This document shows, in pieces, positions 1 through 9,760 of a stretch of 64,000 bases of DNA (its first letter is position 1; every line of letters starts with the position of its first letter). The position numbers and the translations under genes were made by a program. The stretch is taken from the NCBI GenBank assembly GCA_945895375.1, contig CAMDEE010000001.1, positions 62,001 to 126,000 on the forward strand, given 5' to 3'. This DNA comes from Auritidibacter sp. Marseille-P8566. GTDB lineage: Bacteria; Actinomycetota; Actinomycetes; Actinomycetales; Microbacteriaceae. The notes under the pieces are model-generated. The model did no database searches. It had not been told where the DNA came from and was given only the letters and a program-made list of their open reading frames with translations.

Positions 1-472
1 GAGGCCTGGACCCGCCTAATGTTTCGTATTCAATTACACCCCTTTCGCCGAATTCTCCAGATGGTCGGCCGAGGATGCCCAACGTTGTTGTTGGAAGGTA
101 ACCTCCGCTTGTGCTGACGGTTATGACTTCCGGTACATCAAATGTGCTCTTTGTTACTCTCAGTGTCATTACACTCTGAGCCAAGCGGCCTAATACTGCC
201 GAGTTTTCATCGGTGGCCAAATCAATTTGGGTATAGTCAACAGCGGTCAACTGTCCTTCGACAGCTCCAAGAACGTCCGGATTTAGTTGCGGATCTAGAT
301 ATTTATGAGGATTTGTTTCGATTCCAGCCAAAGTTGCCAGAGTCGGAATTGAACTTGCGACAATATTTCCAGGCTTTTGCAGTTCAACTTGAGCTTCCGG
401 AGTCCCAGCGCAAGCGGATAACAATGTCAAGGTTAGACCAACTATTGCTAATTTTGGAAGTCGTTTAGTCAT
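1..472 (-). CDS. Putative secreted lipoprotein, C-terminus beyond window
   Basis: The minus-strand frame opens with ATG at 472 and stays open to the window edge (at least 157 residues). It begins MTKRLPKLAIVGLTLTLLSA followed by Cys21, so LSAC is a type II signal-peptidase lipobox and the mature protein should be lipid-anchored outside the membrane. The rest is rich in Thr, Ser, Leu and Val and has no fold I recognise. It starts 22 bases after the stop of the metalloprotease gene upstream, so the two are probably co-transcribed and the lipoprotein could be its partner or substrate (inference). The ribosome site is only a weak AAGAGA. Function unknown. Confidence 0.72.
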   Translation of the reverse strand, partial: MTKRLPKLAIVGLTLTLLSACAGTPEAQVELQKPGNIVASSIPTLATLAGIETNPHKYLDPQLNPDVLGAVEGQLTAVDYTQIDLATDENSAVLGRLAQSVMTLRVTKSTFDVPEVITVSTSGGYLPTTTLGILGRPSGEFGERGVIEYETLGGSRP

Positions 473-494
473 TGTATTTTTCTCTTTGAAGGTG

Positions 495-1082
495 TCATTT
501 GTAAATTTCATTTATTCCATCTATGTCGTCCTGCTTGGGCCCAAAGAAATTCACTCGAAAGACGTCTTCTCGCATGATTGACTGGGTTTGGTCCGAGTGA
601 AATAGTCCGAACAGGTGCCCGAATTCATGGGTAACGATGCCTAGCCCATTGACACAAGGAGCCCCATTCACTCTGACCTCGTCCGCTAATAAGATTTTTC
701 CCCTACTCCAGTTCTGTGCCCAGAAATTTACTGCGACTAAATTCGAATCAGTGGGAATGGCTAGGCCACAAATGCTTTGTTCAATTATTGTTGAACTTTC
801 ATATATGAGGATTTGCGCCTGTGATTTAGTTAGTGTTTTATTCAGAGAAATTTTTGGCGTTGCATTCCCCCAAAGCCATTTTGCAGAATAGATCTTCGAC
901 TCGAGAGTTGAATTTACAGAGCCGTCTAGCCAGTACTTTCGGTTCTGAAGGCCGCCAATTAGTTGGTTTCCATTCAGGGTGATAAAGCCACTTAGGCCCA
1001 ACACCAGCAGAGGTGTGGTTATCGCAACAACTAAGGCACGAAAAGTAGATTTGCTCTTGATGTGAATTGACTGATTTTTCAC
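495..1082 (-). CDS. Membrane-anchored or secreted M10 (matrixin)-like zinc metalloprotease
   Basis: The 195-residue product has an N-terminal hydrophobic segment (about 15-35) acting as signal or anchor. The zinc motif HExxHxxGxxH is complete (His152, Glu153, His156, Gly159, His162), followed by a Met-turn at Met170. The ending DDIDGINEIYK resembles the last helix of matrixins. These features define a metzincin of the M10 type, predicted to cleave proteins outside the membrane. No propeptide cysteine switch is evident. It lies 72 bases downstream of hpt and just upstream of the lipoprotein gene, and looks more AT-rich than its neighbours, which may mean later insertion. The substrate is unknown. 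Confidence 0.78.
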   Translation of the reverse strand: MKNQSIHIKSKSTFRALVVAITTPLLVLGLSGFITLNGNQLIGGLQNRKYWLDGSVNSTLESKIYSAKWLWGNATPKISLNKTLTKSQAQILIYESSTIIEQSICGLAIPTDSNLVAVNFWAQNWSRGKILLADEVRVNGAPCVNGLGIVTHEFGHLFGLFHSDQTQSIMREDVFRVNFFGPKQDDIDGINEIYK

Positions 1083-1154
1083 TGTCCCCCTTTTGCAACA
1101 ATTTCAATACTGTCGAAATAATAGCATGGCAATCTTTGTTGAGTGGACGAATAT

Positions 1155-1706
1155 TTAGCTGTAAACAGCTGGGGCTAGAACCCCTACATCCTTCAATGTT
1201 CGGTAGTGCTCTGCATAGTCAAGGCCGTAACCGACAACAAACTCATTAGGTATATCAAAGCCCACCCAGGCAACTTCAACCTCAACCATTGCGGCATCTG
1301 GCTTACGAAGTAAGGTAACAACTTCAACAGAAGCTGCTCCACGAGCCTTTAGGTTGCTCATTAGCCATGACAGGGTTAGGCCTGAGTCGATGATGTCTTC
1401 AACAATTAGGACATTCTTGCCTAGTACATCTGCATCTAGATCTTTGAGGATTCTTACAACTCCTGAAGACTTGGTTCCTGAACCATAGGAAGAAACTGCC
1501 ATCCAGTCCATGGTCACTGGTAATTGAATGGCTCTTGAGATGTCTGCCATGAACATGACTGCACCTTTTAGAACTCCAACAAGCAGCAGATCTTTACCCT
1601 CATACTTGTTTTCAATCTCACGAGCTAACTCTTCAATACGGTTAGCGATTTGTTCTTCGGTTACTAAGACCTTAGTGATGTCCTTCTGGACCTTATCGAG
1701 GTTCAC
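1155..1706 (-). CDS. hpt: Hypoxanthine phosphoribosyltransferase
   Basis: Cytoplasmic purine-salvage enzyme that joins hypoxanthine or guanine to PRPP, giving IMP or GMP. At 183 residues it has normal family length. The PRPP-binding loop [14 protein letters not shown] is present, as are the N-terminal [17 protein letters not shown] segment and the purine-contact region around [19 protein letters not shown]. The start is GTG at 1706, immediately after the tilS stop (TAG at 1709-1707), so the two are translationally linked. tilS-hpt is a conserved pair, but ftsH, which commonly follows in related genomes, is not next here. Confidence 0.95.
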   Translation of the reverse strand: MNLDKVQKDITKVLVTEEQIANRIEELAREIENKYEGKDLLLVGVLKGAVMFMADISRAIQLPVTMDWMAVSSYGSGTKSSGVVRILKDLDADVLGKNVLIVEDIIDSGLTLSWLMSNLKARGAASVEVVTLLRKPDAAMVEVEVAWVGFDIPNEFVVGYGLDYAEHYRTLKDVGVLAPAVYS

Positions 1707-2726
1707 CTAGCATGCTCCTGGCTTCATAGTTTTAGTGCTTTTGAGAATAATCTCTTTGCCCTTTCGCTCTACTCTAACGGAGGGAAGGGTCAAAGGTTTT
1801 TGACCATGCCAATTAGTTACCAGCTCCATAACGGAGTCAATCTGAACCTTGGCCGGTTCTGTACCCAATAGGGAAAGAGATTTGTGAATCACCCTTGTTG
1901 CTAGCGCTTTAGGTAGCTTTTCCAAACCTTCGGTATCAATAACGACTGAGTTGTTCGTAGTCTTCGCAACCGAGCTGAAGGCTTCAGCTGCTTGAGCCTC
2001 TAGGTATTCAAGATCATCCTGCAGAATCTCAGCGGTTCTTGAAAGAGCGCTAGCGATACCAGGACCTAGTTCTTCTTCAAGCACAGGTAAGACGTTTAGT
2101 CTCACTTTGACTCTGGAGAACTTGGTGTCGAGGTTCTGAGGATCAGACCAATACTCAAGTCCTAGATCTTCACAATAAGCAACTGTTTCTTTTCTTGTAA
2201 TTCCAAGTAGTGGGCGAAGGTACTTGCCGTCAGGAGAAAGTGCTGGCATCCCAGCGATTGATTTAGCACCTGATCCTCTAGCTAAACCAAGCAAAACTGT
2301 CTCTGCTTGATCATCTAGTGTGTGACCAAGCATTGTGACTAAAGCATTGTGTTTATTCGCAAACTCCGTAAGCGCTCCATAGCGAGCATTTCTTGCAGCT
2401 GCTTCCATTCCTAAGGAGCTCTGTTGGACAACTACATCCATAATCTCCACAACATCAAAGCCAATCTCCGTAAGCACTCCTTTAGTTCTTAGAGCCACCT
2501 CCATAGAACCTTCTTGAAGATTGTGATTGACGATCACGGCAATGACTTTGATCTCTGCTCGATTACCTTCAAATAGAGCAGCACTGGCCAGAGCAAGTGA
2601 GTCTGCTCCTCCGGAGCAGGCAACGGCAATCGTGCTTCCCTTATATAGGTTGAGATCAGTCCAGCTATTCCGAACAGCACGGCGAACATCAGCCATGGCT
2701 GGGCTTAGCCTAGGTCGCTCGGACAT
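1707..2726 (-). CDS. tilS: tRNA(Ile)-lysidine synthetase
   Basis: ATP-dependent enzyme that converts C34 of the CAU-anticodon tRNA-Ile to lysidine, so the tRNA reads AUA and is charged with isoleucine. The N-type ATP-pyrophosphatase P-loop SGGADS lies at residues 38-43 of 339. The region [22 protein letters not shown] matches the second conserved family stretch, and the C-terminal third is the less conserved tRNA-binding part. It abuts hpt with no gap and is divergent from ppa, with only 47 bases between the two starts for both promoters. Confidence 0.95.
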   Translation of the reverse strand: MSERPRLSPAMADVRRAVRNSWTDLNLYKGSTIAVACSGGADSLALASAALFEGNRAEIKVIAVIVNHNLQEGSMEVALRTKGVLTEIGFDVVEIMDVVVQQSSLGMEAAARNARYGALTEFANKHNALVTMLGHTLDDQAETVLLGLARGSGAKSIAGMPALSPDGKYLRPLLGITRKETVAYCEDLGLEYWSDPQNLDTKFSRVKVRLNVLPVLEEELGPGIASALSRTAEILQDDLEYLEAQAAEAFSSVAKTTNNSVVIDTEGLEKLPKALATRVIHKSLSLLGTEPAKVQIDSVMELVTNWHGQKPLTLPSVRVERKGKEIILKSTKTMKPGAC

Positions 2727-2773
2727 TGTCGCCTTTCGGTATTCTTTATGTATCTAGCCTATTTAGGAGAAGC

Positions 2774-3268
2774 ATGTCTATTGACGCCATCATCGAGATT
2801 CCTCGTGGAAGCCGTAACAAATATGAGGTTGACCATGAGTCAGGCCGTGTCCGTCTGGACCGTGTACTGTTCACACCTTTTGTCTATCCAGTTGACTATG
2901 GATACTTTGACAACACCCTAGGTGGCGATGGAGACCCATTAGATGCAATGGTCCTTCTTGAATTCCCACTATTCCCAGGAGTAGTAGTTGAGGTTAGACC
3001 AGTTGGTGTCTTGCCTATGGAAGATGATGGCGGCATCGACGAGAAGATCCTTTGTGTTCCAGTCAAGGACAAGCGTTGGGCTCACATTCAGGACATCAAC
3101 GATGTTCCTCAGCAGACCAAAGATGAGATTGAGCACTTCTTTACTCACTACAAAGATCTAGAGCCAGGCAAGTGGGTCAAGGTTGGTAAGTGGGCAGGTA
3201 AGGACGAAGCTCAGCGTCTAATTGACGAAGCTATCGAAAGATTCAAAGCTGAGGGCGGGCACCAATAG
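2774..3268 (+). CDS. ppa: Inorganic pyrophosphatase (family I)
   Basis: Hydrolyses pyrophosphate to two phosphates, pulling biosynthetic reactions forward. The 164-residue protein begins [20 protein letters not shown] and carries the family signature [11 protein letters not shown] with its metal-binding aspartates, plus [15 protein letters not shown]. An upstream in-frame ATG at 2726 exists, but AGGAGA at 2765-2770 sits just ahead of ATG 2774 and the homologous sequence starts there, so 2774 is chosen. Its last 26 bases overlap the end of the convergent psuK gene. Confidence 0.96.
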   Translation: MSIDAIIEIPRGSRNKYEVDHESGRVRLDRVLFTPFVYPVDYGYFDNTLGGDGDPLDAMVLLEFPLFPGVVVEVRPVGVLPMEDDGGIDEKILCVPVKDKRWAHIQDINDVPQQTKDEIEHFFTHYKDLEPGKWVKVGKWAGKDEAQRLIDEAIERFKAEGGHQ

Positions 3269-4082
3269 TAGTAACTGCTTTGGCAGCTGTTGCTATAGCT
3301 ATTTCTACTGCTTCCTTTAAGTTTTTTCCATTAGCTAGAGATGCGACTAGTGCACCTGAAAAAGCATCGCCGGCTCCGGTTGGATCTATCGCTTCAACTT
3401 TTTCAGCCTCGTAAGACTTCATCAAAATGCCTTCGGCATAAACATCAACTCCAGCACTACCCTTTTTAACAATCGTTATTGGGCTTAGCGATGTTCCAAG
3501 TAATTCAAACTCTTCACTATTTGGAATCAATACATCTGCCGAGTAAATTGCTTCCTTGAAAACCTCAACACCAAAGTCCTTGATGTAACCGGCTGAGCCT
3601 GGATCGATTAGCACCATTGCTCCACCTTGTTGGGCTTCATAAATCAAATCTTTGATTTCTAGAATCTCTCTGCCGAAGAATGTGTAACCAGAGATAAACA
3701 CGTAGTCGACGGTATTGAAAAATGGCCACACCAACTTTGCAATGTCCAACTCTCTGTTTGCCCCGCGATCTGTGAGCATGCTTCTATTTTCGCCATCAAC
3801 AAGCACAACCAGTGAACCTGTTGGTTTATCACTTAGCTGCAAAGCTGCCTGCACGTTGTATTGCGCAAACTGATCAATGACGCGCTTTTCATCTTTACTG
3901 TTGACGCAACCAAAAAAGGTTACATCTGCACCTAGGCTCGCTGCCCAGCAGGCGATATTGCTCGCAGAGCCACCTAGGGTCTGGCTAATACTCGAGTCTG
4001 TGTCTGTATTTGCCCTAATTGGTTCACTCGGCACAACGATGATGTCATCAATGACATCGCCGATGACTAAGACATTTACCAC
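3243..4082 (-). CDS. psuK: PfkB-family kinase, probable pseudouridine kinase
   Basis: Predicted to phosphorylate pseudouridine to pseudouridine 5'-phosphate. The ribokinase-family C-terminal signature [14 protein letters not shown] with its catalytic aspartate is clear, and the N-terminal region has the usual glycine-rich [15 protein letters not shown]. The frame could open at TTG 4100, but AAGGA followed by 7 bases and GTG at 4082 is a better start and falls 2 bases after the psuG stop. PfkB kinases differ widely in substrate, so the assignment rests mainly on coupling to psuG. The 3' end overlaps the convergent ppa gene by 26 bases. Confidence 0.85.
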   Translation of the reverse strand: MVNVLVIGDVIDDIIVVPSEPIRANTDTDSSISQTLGGSASNIACWAASLGADVTFFGCVNSKDEKRVIDQFAQYNVQAALQLSDKPTGSLVVLVDGENRSMLTDRGANRELDIAKLVWPFFNTVDYVFISGYTFFGREILEIKDLIYEAQQGGAMVLIDPGSAGYIKDFGVEVFKEAIYSADVLIPNSEEFELLGTSLSPITIVKKGSAGVDVYAEGILMKSYEAEKVEAIDPTGAGDAFSGALVASLANGKNLKEAVEIAIATAAKAVTTIGARPQL

Positions 4083-4084
4083 TA

Positions 4085-4990
4085 CTAGATCCTTGCCCAA
4101 GAAGTTGCAATTTGACCTGCGAGCTTGACGTTGTTTCTAGCAAGATCAAGATTTACTTCAAGGCTTCTACCCTTTGACTCTTCAACGATGAAGCCAAGTA
4201 GGAAAGGAGTAACAGCTTTACCGTGAACACCAGCAGCATCTGCTGCCTTGAATGCAATCTGAAGAACACGATCGTGTTCTGCTGGATCCCACTGCAGTTC
4301 TAGTGGAATTGGATTAGCAATAACGATTCCTTGGTTATGTCCTAGTTCATCTTGAGATTTCATTGCCTGAGCAATCTGATCTGTTGTGTCTAGTGACCAG
4401 TCGATTTGTAAACCAGATCTGTTCAACCAGAAAGCAGGGAACTCTTTTGTCTGCCAACCAATAACTGGAACTGAAAGTGATTCAATTCTTTCTAGAGTTG
4501 CTGAGATATCTAGAACTGATTTCACACCCGCACAAACAACAGTGATTGGAGTAACTGCAAGAGTAGAAAGGTCAGCTGACTCATCAAAGGTAGTGTTAGC
4601 TCCTCGGTGAACTCCACCTAAACCACCAGTAGCAAAAACACGAATGCCTGCAAGTGAAGCTAGATGAGCGGTAGCAGCAACGGTTGTTGCACCACTTTCT
4701 TTGCGGGCCGCAAGAATAGGAATATCTCTAACGCTTGCCTTTGCTAGATCTTCATTGGCAATACGTTCAACACCAACTGAATCCAAACCAATCTGTGGAA
4801 CACCATCAAGGATTGCAATAGTTGCAGGAGTAACTCCCTGTTCTCTAAGAATGTTCTCAAACTCAATAGCTGCAGCTAGGTTCTGAGGTCTTGGTAAGCC
4901 ATGGGAGATGATGGTTGATTCAAGGGCCACAACAGGCTTACCTGCATCTAATGCGGCTGCTACTTCTTTGGAAAGTTGGAAAGGTTTCAT
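4085..4990 (-). CDS. psuG: Pseudouridine-5'-phosphate glycosidase
   Basis: Cleaves the C-C glycosidic bond of pseudouridine 5'-phosphate, giving uracil and ribose 5-phosphate, the step after PsuK in breakdown of pseudouridine from RNA turnover. At 301 residues it has family length. ALESTIISHGLPRPQN near residues 23-38, the FATGGLGGVHRG loop and the SVLDISATLE segment are characteristic of the PsuG/IndA family. The gene precedes psuK in a two-gene operon and no nucleoside transporter is beside it. It is divergent from the next gene, with 43 bases between starts. Confidence 0.95.
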   Translation of the reverse strand: MKPFQLSKEVAAALDAGKPVVALESTIISHGLPRPQNLAAAIEFENILREQGVTPATIAILDGVPQIGLDSVGVERIANEDLAKASVRDIPILAARKESGATTVAATAHLASLAGIRVFATGGLGGVHRGANTTFDESADLSTLAVTPITVVCAGVKSVLDISATLERIESLSVPVIGWQTKEFPAFWLNRSGLQIDWSLDTTDQIAQAMKSQDELGHNQGIVIANPIPLELQWDPAEHDRVLQIAFKAADAAGVHGKAVTPFLLGFIVEESKGRSLEVNLDLARNNVKLAGQIATSWARI

Positions 4991-5033
4991 GCATCAAGGT
5001 TAACCCACCTCTTTGAGGAGATAGCATCAAAGT

Positions 5034-6047
5034 ATGCAGAGCCCACTAAGTTTCCTTGAAGGAGTAAGGCATCCTGAAGCCTTCCACGGTAAAGGCAAGG
5101 GAAGCCCTTTCTTCGAGGGCTGGTATGTGAAGTTAGTTTCAGCTGATCTTTCTCAACGCTGGGCAGTAATCCCTGGCATTTTCAAAGGCATCGATAAAGC
5201 AGATAGCGATGAACGGCAAAACCATGATGAGGCTTTCATTCAAGTATTAGATGGCTCAACAGGTCGTAGCTGGTTTCACTCCTTTGATATCTCTGAGTTC
5301 AAAGCATCAACTGACAAGTTTGAAGTTCAAATAGGCAACAACTTCTTCAGTGAAACTGAAGTGAGGCTGGATCTTCCTCAATTACAGGGAACCATCAAGA
5401 TAACCACACCTTTTATTCCATGGCCAGTAACCCTTAGAAGTCCAGGCATCATGGGCTGGTATGGACTAGTTCCATTCATGGAATGCTTCCACGGCATTGT
5501 TAGCTTTGGGCATCAACTAGAAGGAACCCTAAAAGTTGAAGGCAAAGAACAGACTTTCTCTAAAGGCAAAGGTTACATAGAAACAGATTGGGGTAAGGGT
5601 TTCCCTTCTGGATATATCTGGATGCAAACCAATCACTTTGATTTCAACAACGAGACATCTCTTATTGCATCATGTGCAATCATTCCTTGGATTGGTAAGT
5701 CCTTTAGAGGATTCATTATGGGAATGATGCATGAAGGAAAGCTATACAGCTGGACAACCTATAACGGTGCTAAAGAACTAGAACTCAGAGTCGATGACAG
5801 TCATGTGTTCTGGAAAGTTACTGGACCTGACGGAACATTAGAAATAAAAGCAGAGCGCACCCGTGGTGGATTGCTGCATGCACCTCTTCATAAGGACATG
5901 CATAGAAGAGTTGAAGAGACAATGGACTCAACTGTTGAGATCACACTGACTTCACCTGAAGGTAAAGAGATTGTCAGTGGAACTGGAACAGCAGCTGCGC
6001 TTGAGATATTTGGAGAACTAGAAAAACTTCTTGCATACAAGAAGTGA
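5034..6047 (+). CDS. Tocopherol-cyclase-like protein
   Basis: The 337-residue protein resembles the tocopherol cyclase (VTE1-like) family. The N-terminal FFEGWYVKLV and the central KGYIETDWGKGFPSGYIWMQ with a following NHF are the family's best conserved stretches. There is no signal peptide or membrane segment. Plant relatives close the chromanol ring of vitamin E. Bacterial members outside phototrophs are uncharacterised and a tocopherol pathway is not evident here, so a role on another lipid or isoprenoid quinone is only possible, not shown. The start ATG follows GAGGAG at about 12 bases. It ends 1 base before the convergent DUF2207 gene. Confidence 0.8.
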   Translation: MQSPLSFLEGVRHPEAFHGKGKGSPFFEGWYVKLVSADLSQRWAVIPGIFKGIDKADSDERQNHDEAFIQVLDGSTGRSWFHSFDISEFKASTDKFEVQIGNNFFSETEVRLDLPQLQGTIKITTPFIPWPVTLRSPGIMGWYGLVPFMECFHGIVSFGHQLEGTLKVEGKEQTFSKGKGYIETDWGKGFPSGYIWMQTNHFDFNNETSLIASCAIIPWIGKSFRGFIMGMMHEGKLYSWTTYNGAKELELRVDDSHVFWKVTGPDGTLEIKAERTRGGLLHAPLHKDMHRRVEETMDSTVEITLTSPEGKEIVSGTGTAAALEIFGELEKLLAYKK

Positions 6048-6048
6048 T

Positions 6049-7830
6049 CTAGATTCCCCCACCTCCACCGCCGCCTCCGCCGCCACCGGCTGATCCCCCA
6101 CCACCACTGCCACCAGATGAATCAACGCTTAGTGATTGATTCAGAACCTGATCTAAGTTCGAGAAACTCTGTGAGAACACTGGAGCTCCAACAAACCATG
6201 TTGGTGTTCCATCTTTTTCATAAAGATTATTCAGAACACTATTCCATTGCTTGTGAAGACCAAGCAAAATGGCCCAAGGAAGTATCTCTTCATACAGCTT
6301 CAAGACACTCTTTCCTTCAACTTCAGAAGCTTTGAGTGAAGCTCCCTTAGGTGACTGAAGGAAAGCCAAGCGGTCCTGCTCGGCAAGTTGGATATAAACA
6401 GCCATGCCTTTGACGTGGTCTTCAACAACTGATCCTTTGGTAGTTAGAGACTTCTTGGAAAGAATCACCCAGTAAACCGCTATGTAAGGGAGGGTGAAGA
6501 GGAGGGGAATAAGTGTGAAGAAAGAAACGCTCTCGGAATCCACTCGAGCAGCAAAGAAGAAAAGTGCCGCAATGGCCGCCATTACACCAACAAAAACAAG
6601 TGCAGGAACCCCTAGTGCTCTCTTTCTGAAGTAACCAGATGAGCTAGCCTGACGAACAAAAGTAGCTTTCAACTTCAAGAGATCATTAGAGAGCCTTGCT
6701 TGTTCTTTCTCATCCATGTCTGCTGAGAGATTTACTTCTGCCCCAGCAGTTGCAAGGCCAAGGGTAGACAACACTGCGAGCTGATTTTTGTTCGTTGTTT
6801 GCTCAGAGGTTCTTCTAAGAATGAATGCGCTCTTCTTTGAATCAGCGACTTCTTCAATCTCAATAAGTTTCTTGATTGCTAATTCAATGACACTGGCTTG
6901 ATGAAGGTGTCCTTGCTTTCTAGCAACAACTGCCGCAATAGCTAAATCGGGTTCCTTAAGTGGCTGGTACTGCGGAACTATGAATGGAGCTTCGTCTTGG
7001 TCTTTCAATTTAGTAACTCGATAGGAAACGGCCCAGACCATGATGGCAATTAGAACAATGAGAGCCAGGATGAATCCTAGGAAGCCAGAACTCTCCACTG
7101 CCTGCGGGCCGTCAACATTGGCAACACCAGACTTGAATCCAATCGCAACTGTTTGAGTTTCGGTTGGCTTCAGGTCAGTTGAGGTAAATACATATGTATT
7201 CTCACTAGGTTGAGTGACCTTACAAGATCCAGTCGATCCGAAGTTACCTTCATAGCAACGCATTGATTTAGGAACTACGTTTGCTGCAAGGACTGGGTCA
7301 AGAATTACTGTTGCAGAAACTCGACCGAAGCTCTGTAGCCAACCGTTACCGTTTATGTCCCAGTAAAACTCGCTGACCTTATTGGTTCCTTCACCGCTCT
7401 CAAAGTTACTGAGAATCCAGTTCTGTTTGTATTTGATTACATAGGTTTGTTTACCAAATACATAAGAGTCATCACTGGATTTGATTGCCAAATTGAGAAA
7501 CTCAGCGTCAGTGGTTTGTTCAAACTCTCTTGGCTTACCTGATTCATCTGTTATTGATACAACTTCAATTTGACCTGGGAAGAGTTGGTAACTCTTTAGA
7601 GGAATACTTCTTCTAATGCCACGGTTTTGTTCAACCATTGGAAATACTGCCACCAGCTTTTCAGTGACAATCATCTCTGGTCTTTTATCTTCGGCTTCAT
7701 TAACTGAAATCTCATACGTTGCATCAAAGCTCTCAAAGGAGAAGTCATTGACATCTGCTGAACTGGAACTAATTGGTGCGTAAGCAAACAGTACGAATGA
7801 GGCAATCAGGAGCTTTACAAAAAGTTTCAT
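6049..7830 (-). CDS. DUF2207 membrane protein with glycine-rich tail
   Basis: The 593-residue protein has a signal peptide (1-25), an extracytoplasmic beta-rich domain (about 30-235) typical of DUF2207, a membrane segment near 249-270, a cytoplasmic stretch, two more membrane segments near 406-428 and 434-457, and a final region ending in about 25 residues that are almost all glycine and serine. This order is the usual one for the family, whose molecular function is unknown. The gene stands alone between convergent and co-directional neighbours. The tail is encoded by a low-complexity tract at 6052-6120. Confidence 0.88.
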   Translation of the reverse strand: MKLFVKLLIASFVLFAYAPISSSSADVNDFSFESFDATYEISVNEAEDKRPEMIVTEKLVAVFPMVEQNRGIRRSIPLKSYQLFPGQIEVVSITDESGKPREFEQTTDAEFLNLAIKSSDDSYVFGKQTYVIKYKQNWILSNFESGEGTNKVSEFYWDINGNGWLQSFGRVSATVILDPVLAANVVPKSMRCYEGNFGSTGSCKVTQPSENTYVFTSTDLKPTETQTVAIGFKSGVANVDGPQAVESSGFLGFILALIVLIAIMVWAVSYRVTKLKDQDEAPFIVPQYQPLKEPDLAIAAVVARKQGHLHQASVIELAIKKLIEIEEVADSKKSAFILRRTSEQTTNKNQLAVLSTLGLATAGAEVNLSADMDEKEQARLSNDLLKLKATFVRQASSSGYFRKRALGVPALVFVGVMAAIAALFFFAARVDSESVSFFTLIPLLFTLPYIAVYWVILSKKSLTTKGSVVEDHVKGMAVYIQLAEQDRLAFLQSPKGASLKASEVEGKSVLKLYEEILPWAILLGLHKQWNSVLNNLYEKDGTPTWFVGAPVFSQSFSNLDQVLNQSLSVDSSGGSGGGGSAGGGGGGGGGGGI

Positions 7831-7877
7831 GCTGTAACTGTATCCATACTGACTAAAACCCCCGTTTCTATTGGTAT

Positions 7878-8249
7878 CTACCTAGGCATCTTGCAGGCAG
7901 GTGTTCCGCCAGGTAGCTTTTGGCGATACTTAGCAACTAATGCATAACCAGGTTTAGCTAGCCAAACAAAAGGTGGAATAAGTATCAAATTGCCAATGGC
8001 TCTCAAAAGAATGTTGTTTTGAATCTTGAATAGGTTTGCAAAGGCTTCATGCCCTGCATAGTTCTTGCCATCAACTACTAGATAAACCTTGGCTGTTACT
8101 TGCTCAAGAGTTAGTCCATGAACTGTTGGATCTATGAACTGAAAAGGTGTTGCCTCAATAGGCGTTGAAGTGTGTTTGAGAATGAAGTTCGTTGCCGACG
8201 TACAGAAGCCACAGTCACCGTCAAAGATCAGGAGAGGCTTTGCTTGCAT
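7878..8249 (-). CDS. DCC-family thiol-disulfide oxidoreductase-like protein (DUF393)
   Basis: Small 123-residue protein opening LLIFDGDCGFCTSATNFIL. The DGDCGFC motif with its CxxC pair is diagnostic of the DCC/DUF393 family, proposed to be thioredoxin-like. A hydrophobic stretch around residues 80-100 suggests membrane association. The substrate is unknown. It is 32 bases upstream of the photolyase gene's 3' end on the same strand but transcribed after that gene, so it may be the third gene of a DUF2256-photolyase-DCC operon. Confidence 0.88.
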   Translation of the reverse strand: MQAKPLLIFDGDCGFCTSATNFILKHTSTPIEATPFQFIDPTVHGLTLEQVTAKVYLVVDGKNYAGHEAFANLFKIQNNILLRAIGNLILIPPFVWLAKPGYALVAKYRQKLPGGTPACKMPR

Positions 8250-8281
8250 ATCTCAAGCCTACTCCTCTAAAGGATGTTGTT

Positions 8282-9760
8282 CTAGATGTTTCCTTTATCT
8301 AGGCCCTTTAGGACAAACTTGGCTCTATCTCTAAGTTCATCCAGGTCAGATAAACGGTCTAAACCTTTGAGCTGTTGAGCCATGCGGTGATTCATCTTGA
8401 ATGTTTCGCGATGTCTATCTAAGAAGTCCCAGTAAAGAGTTGAGAAAGGACAAGCGTCATCTCCTGATCTCTTCTTAGGGTCATAGACACATGTTTTGCA
8501 GAACTCAGTCATGCGAGAGATGTATGCGCCACCAGCAGGATATGGCTTAGTCATGAGCTTGCCACCATCAGCGTATGTCCCCATGCCAATGATGTTAGGA
8601 ACCATCACCCACTCTGATGCATCAATAAAGTTCTCTCTCATCCAGTCAAGAAACTCCTGAGGATTTACTCCGGTGATCAAAGCAAGGTTACTTAGAATCA
8701 TCAGTCTTGGAATGTGATGAGTCCAAGCTCTCTTTTCTATATCTGCAACTACACCTTGAACACAATTCATCTTTGTTGCTTGAGAGTTCTTGAAGACAGT
8801 GAGCAGTGTTCTATTTGCTTTCAGAGCATTGGCTTCTCTGTATTCGTAACCTAAGAACCAATACATTCCATTGATGTATTCACGCCAGCCAATTACTTGC
8901 CTTACGAAAGCCTCAACAGACTGAATTGCATAGTCATTCTTTTTATAGGCCTTGATGGTTTCTGCAATAACTTCGGAAGGATGGATTAGTCCATTGTTTA
9001 GATAAGGACTGATCAAGGAGTGGTGCATCGCCCAGTTGTCTTTAGCAACAGCATCTTCATAAGGGCCGAAGGCATCCATGTGATATTTCAGGAAGTGTTG
9101 CAGTTGAGCTAAAGCACCTGCCCTAGTTGTTGCCCAAGTAGTGGCTAGTTCGTGATTTAGTTCTTTAGCAACTTCAACATCTATTTCATCTCTAGTCTGT
9201 TCGAGATAGGCGGGCCAGGTGTAGTTCTTTGGCGGTGGCAATCTATTGTCTTGATCAAAGTTCCATTGACCACCGACTGGTTTACCGTCTTCAACAAGAA
9301 TCCCTAATCGATTTCTTTGTAAACGATAGAAGTTCTCCATGACAAAAGACTTTTGCTTGGAGGCCCAATCTCTAAAGAGATCCCTTGGGGTAAGAAAGAA
9401 ATCATTAGGCACAAAGTCAACACCGAACTCTTGCAATGCTTCAAACTGCTTTATTGAAGATGGTTCGGCACAAATAATAGGTACGTCTTTGCCTAAAGAC
9501 TTCTTTGCTTTCTCTAGTCCAGCAATAGTTGTGTCTGCTTTGATGTATTGAACTTGGAAGCCTTGTGTCTCTAGCTCTTTAGCAAAGTGTCTAGCGGAAG
9601 AAATCATGAAGAACAAGCGTTCCTTATGCCAATTTCTTCCAGTGACCATTCTCTTGCTCTCAATTAGAACAACAAGATCAGTCTTTGGGTTCGCTTTAGC
9701 AAGAGCACCATGGCTCATGTTGAGATGGTCAAATGGAATGTAGATGATTCTTGAGATCAT
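8282..9760 (-). CDS. FeS-type bacterial cryptochrome/(6-4) photolyase
   Basis: A 492-residue flavoprotein of the FeS-BCP branch, whose characterised member PhrB repairs (6-4) photoproducts using light. Four cysteines (333, 421, 424, 437) keep the same spacing (88, 3, 13) as the four cluster ligands I recall for Agrobacterium PhrB, so a [4Fe-4S] cluster is expected. [20 protein letters not shown] and the late [18 protein letters not shown] are family hallmarks, the latter near the FAD site. The start overlaps the DUF2256 stop (ATGA), showing translational coupling. Fits a sun-exposed habitat. Confidence 0.93.
   Translation of the reverse strand: MISRIIYIPFDHLNMSHGALAKANPKTDLVVLIESKRMVTGRNWHKERLFFMISSARHFAKELETQGFQVQYIKADTTIAGLEKAKKSLGKDVPIICAEPSSIKQFEALQEFGVDFVPNDFFLTPRDLFRDWASKQKSFVMENFYRLQRNRLGILVEDGKPVGGQWNFDQDNRLPPPKNYTWPAYLEQTRDEIDVEVAKELNHELATTWATTRAGALAQLQHFLKYHMDAFGPYEDAVAKDNWAMHHSLISPYLNNGLIHPSEVIAETIKAYKKNDYAIQSVEAFVRQVIGWREYINGMYWFLGYEYREANALKANRTLLTVFKNSQATKMNCVQGVVADIEKRAWTHHIPRLMILSNLALITGVNPQEFLDWMRENFIDASEWVMVPNIIGMGTYADGGKLMTKPYPAGGAYISRMTEFCKTCVYDPKKRSGDDACPFSTLYWDFLDRHRETFKMNHRMAQQLKGLDRLSDLDELRDRAKFVLKGLDKGNI

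Noticed and set aside
142-468. 108-codon plus-strand frame at the left edge
   Set aside because: Antisense to the lipoprotein frame that has a signal peptide and lipobox; no ribosome site or recognisable domain.
2726-2773. N-terminal extension of ppa from ATG 2726
   Set aside because: The 16 extra residues lack homology and the ribosome site AGGAGA precedes ATG 2774.
4083-4100. TTG 4100 as psuK start
   Set aside because: It would place the start inside psuG. GTG 4082 has AAGGA at correct spacing and fits a 2-base gap.
6052-6120. Glycine-codon tract at the end of the DUF2207 gene as a regulatory repeat or CRISPR
   Set aside because: It encodes the glycine-rich tail common to the family; no spacer structure.
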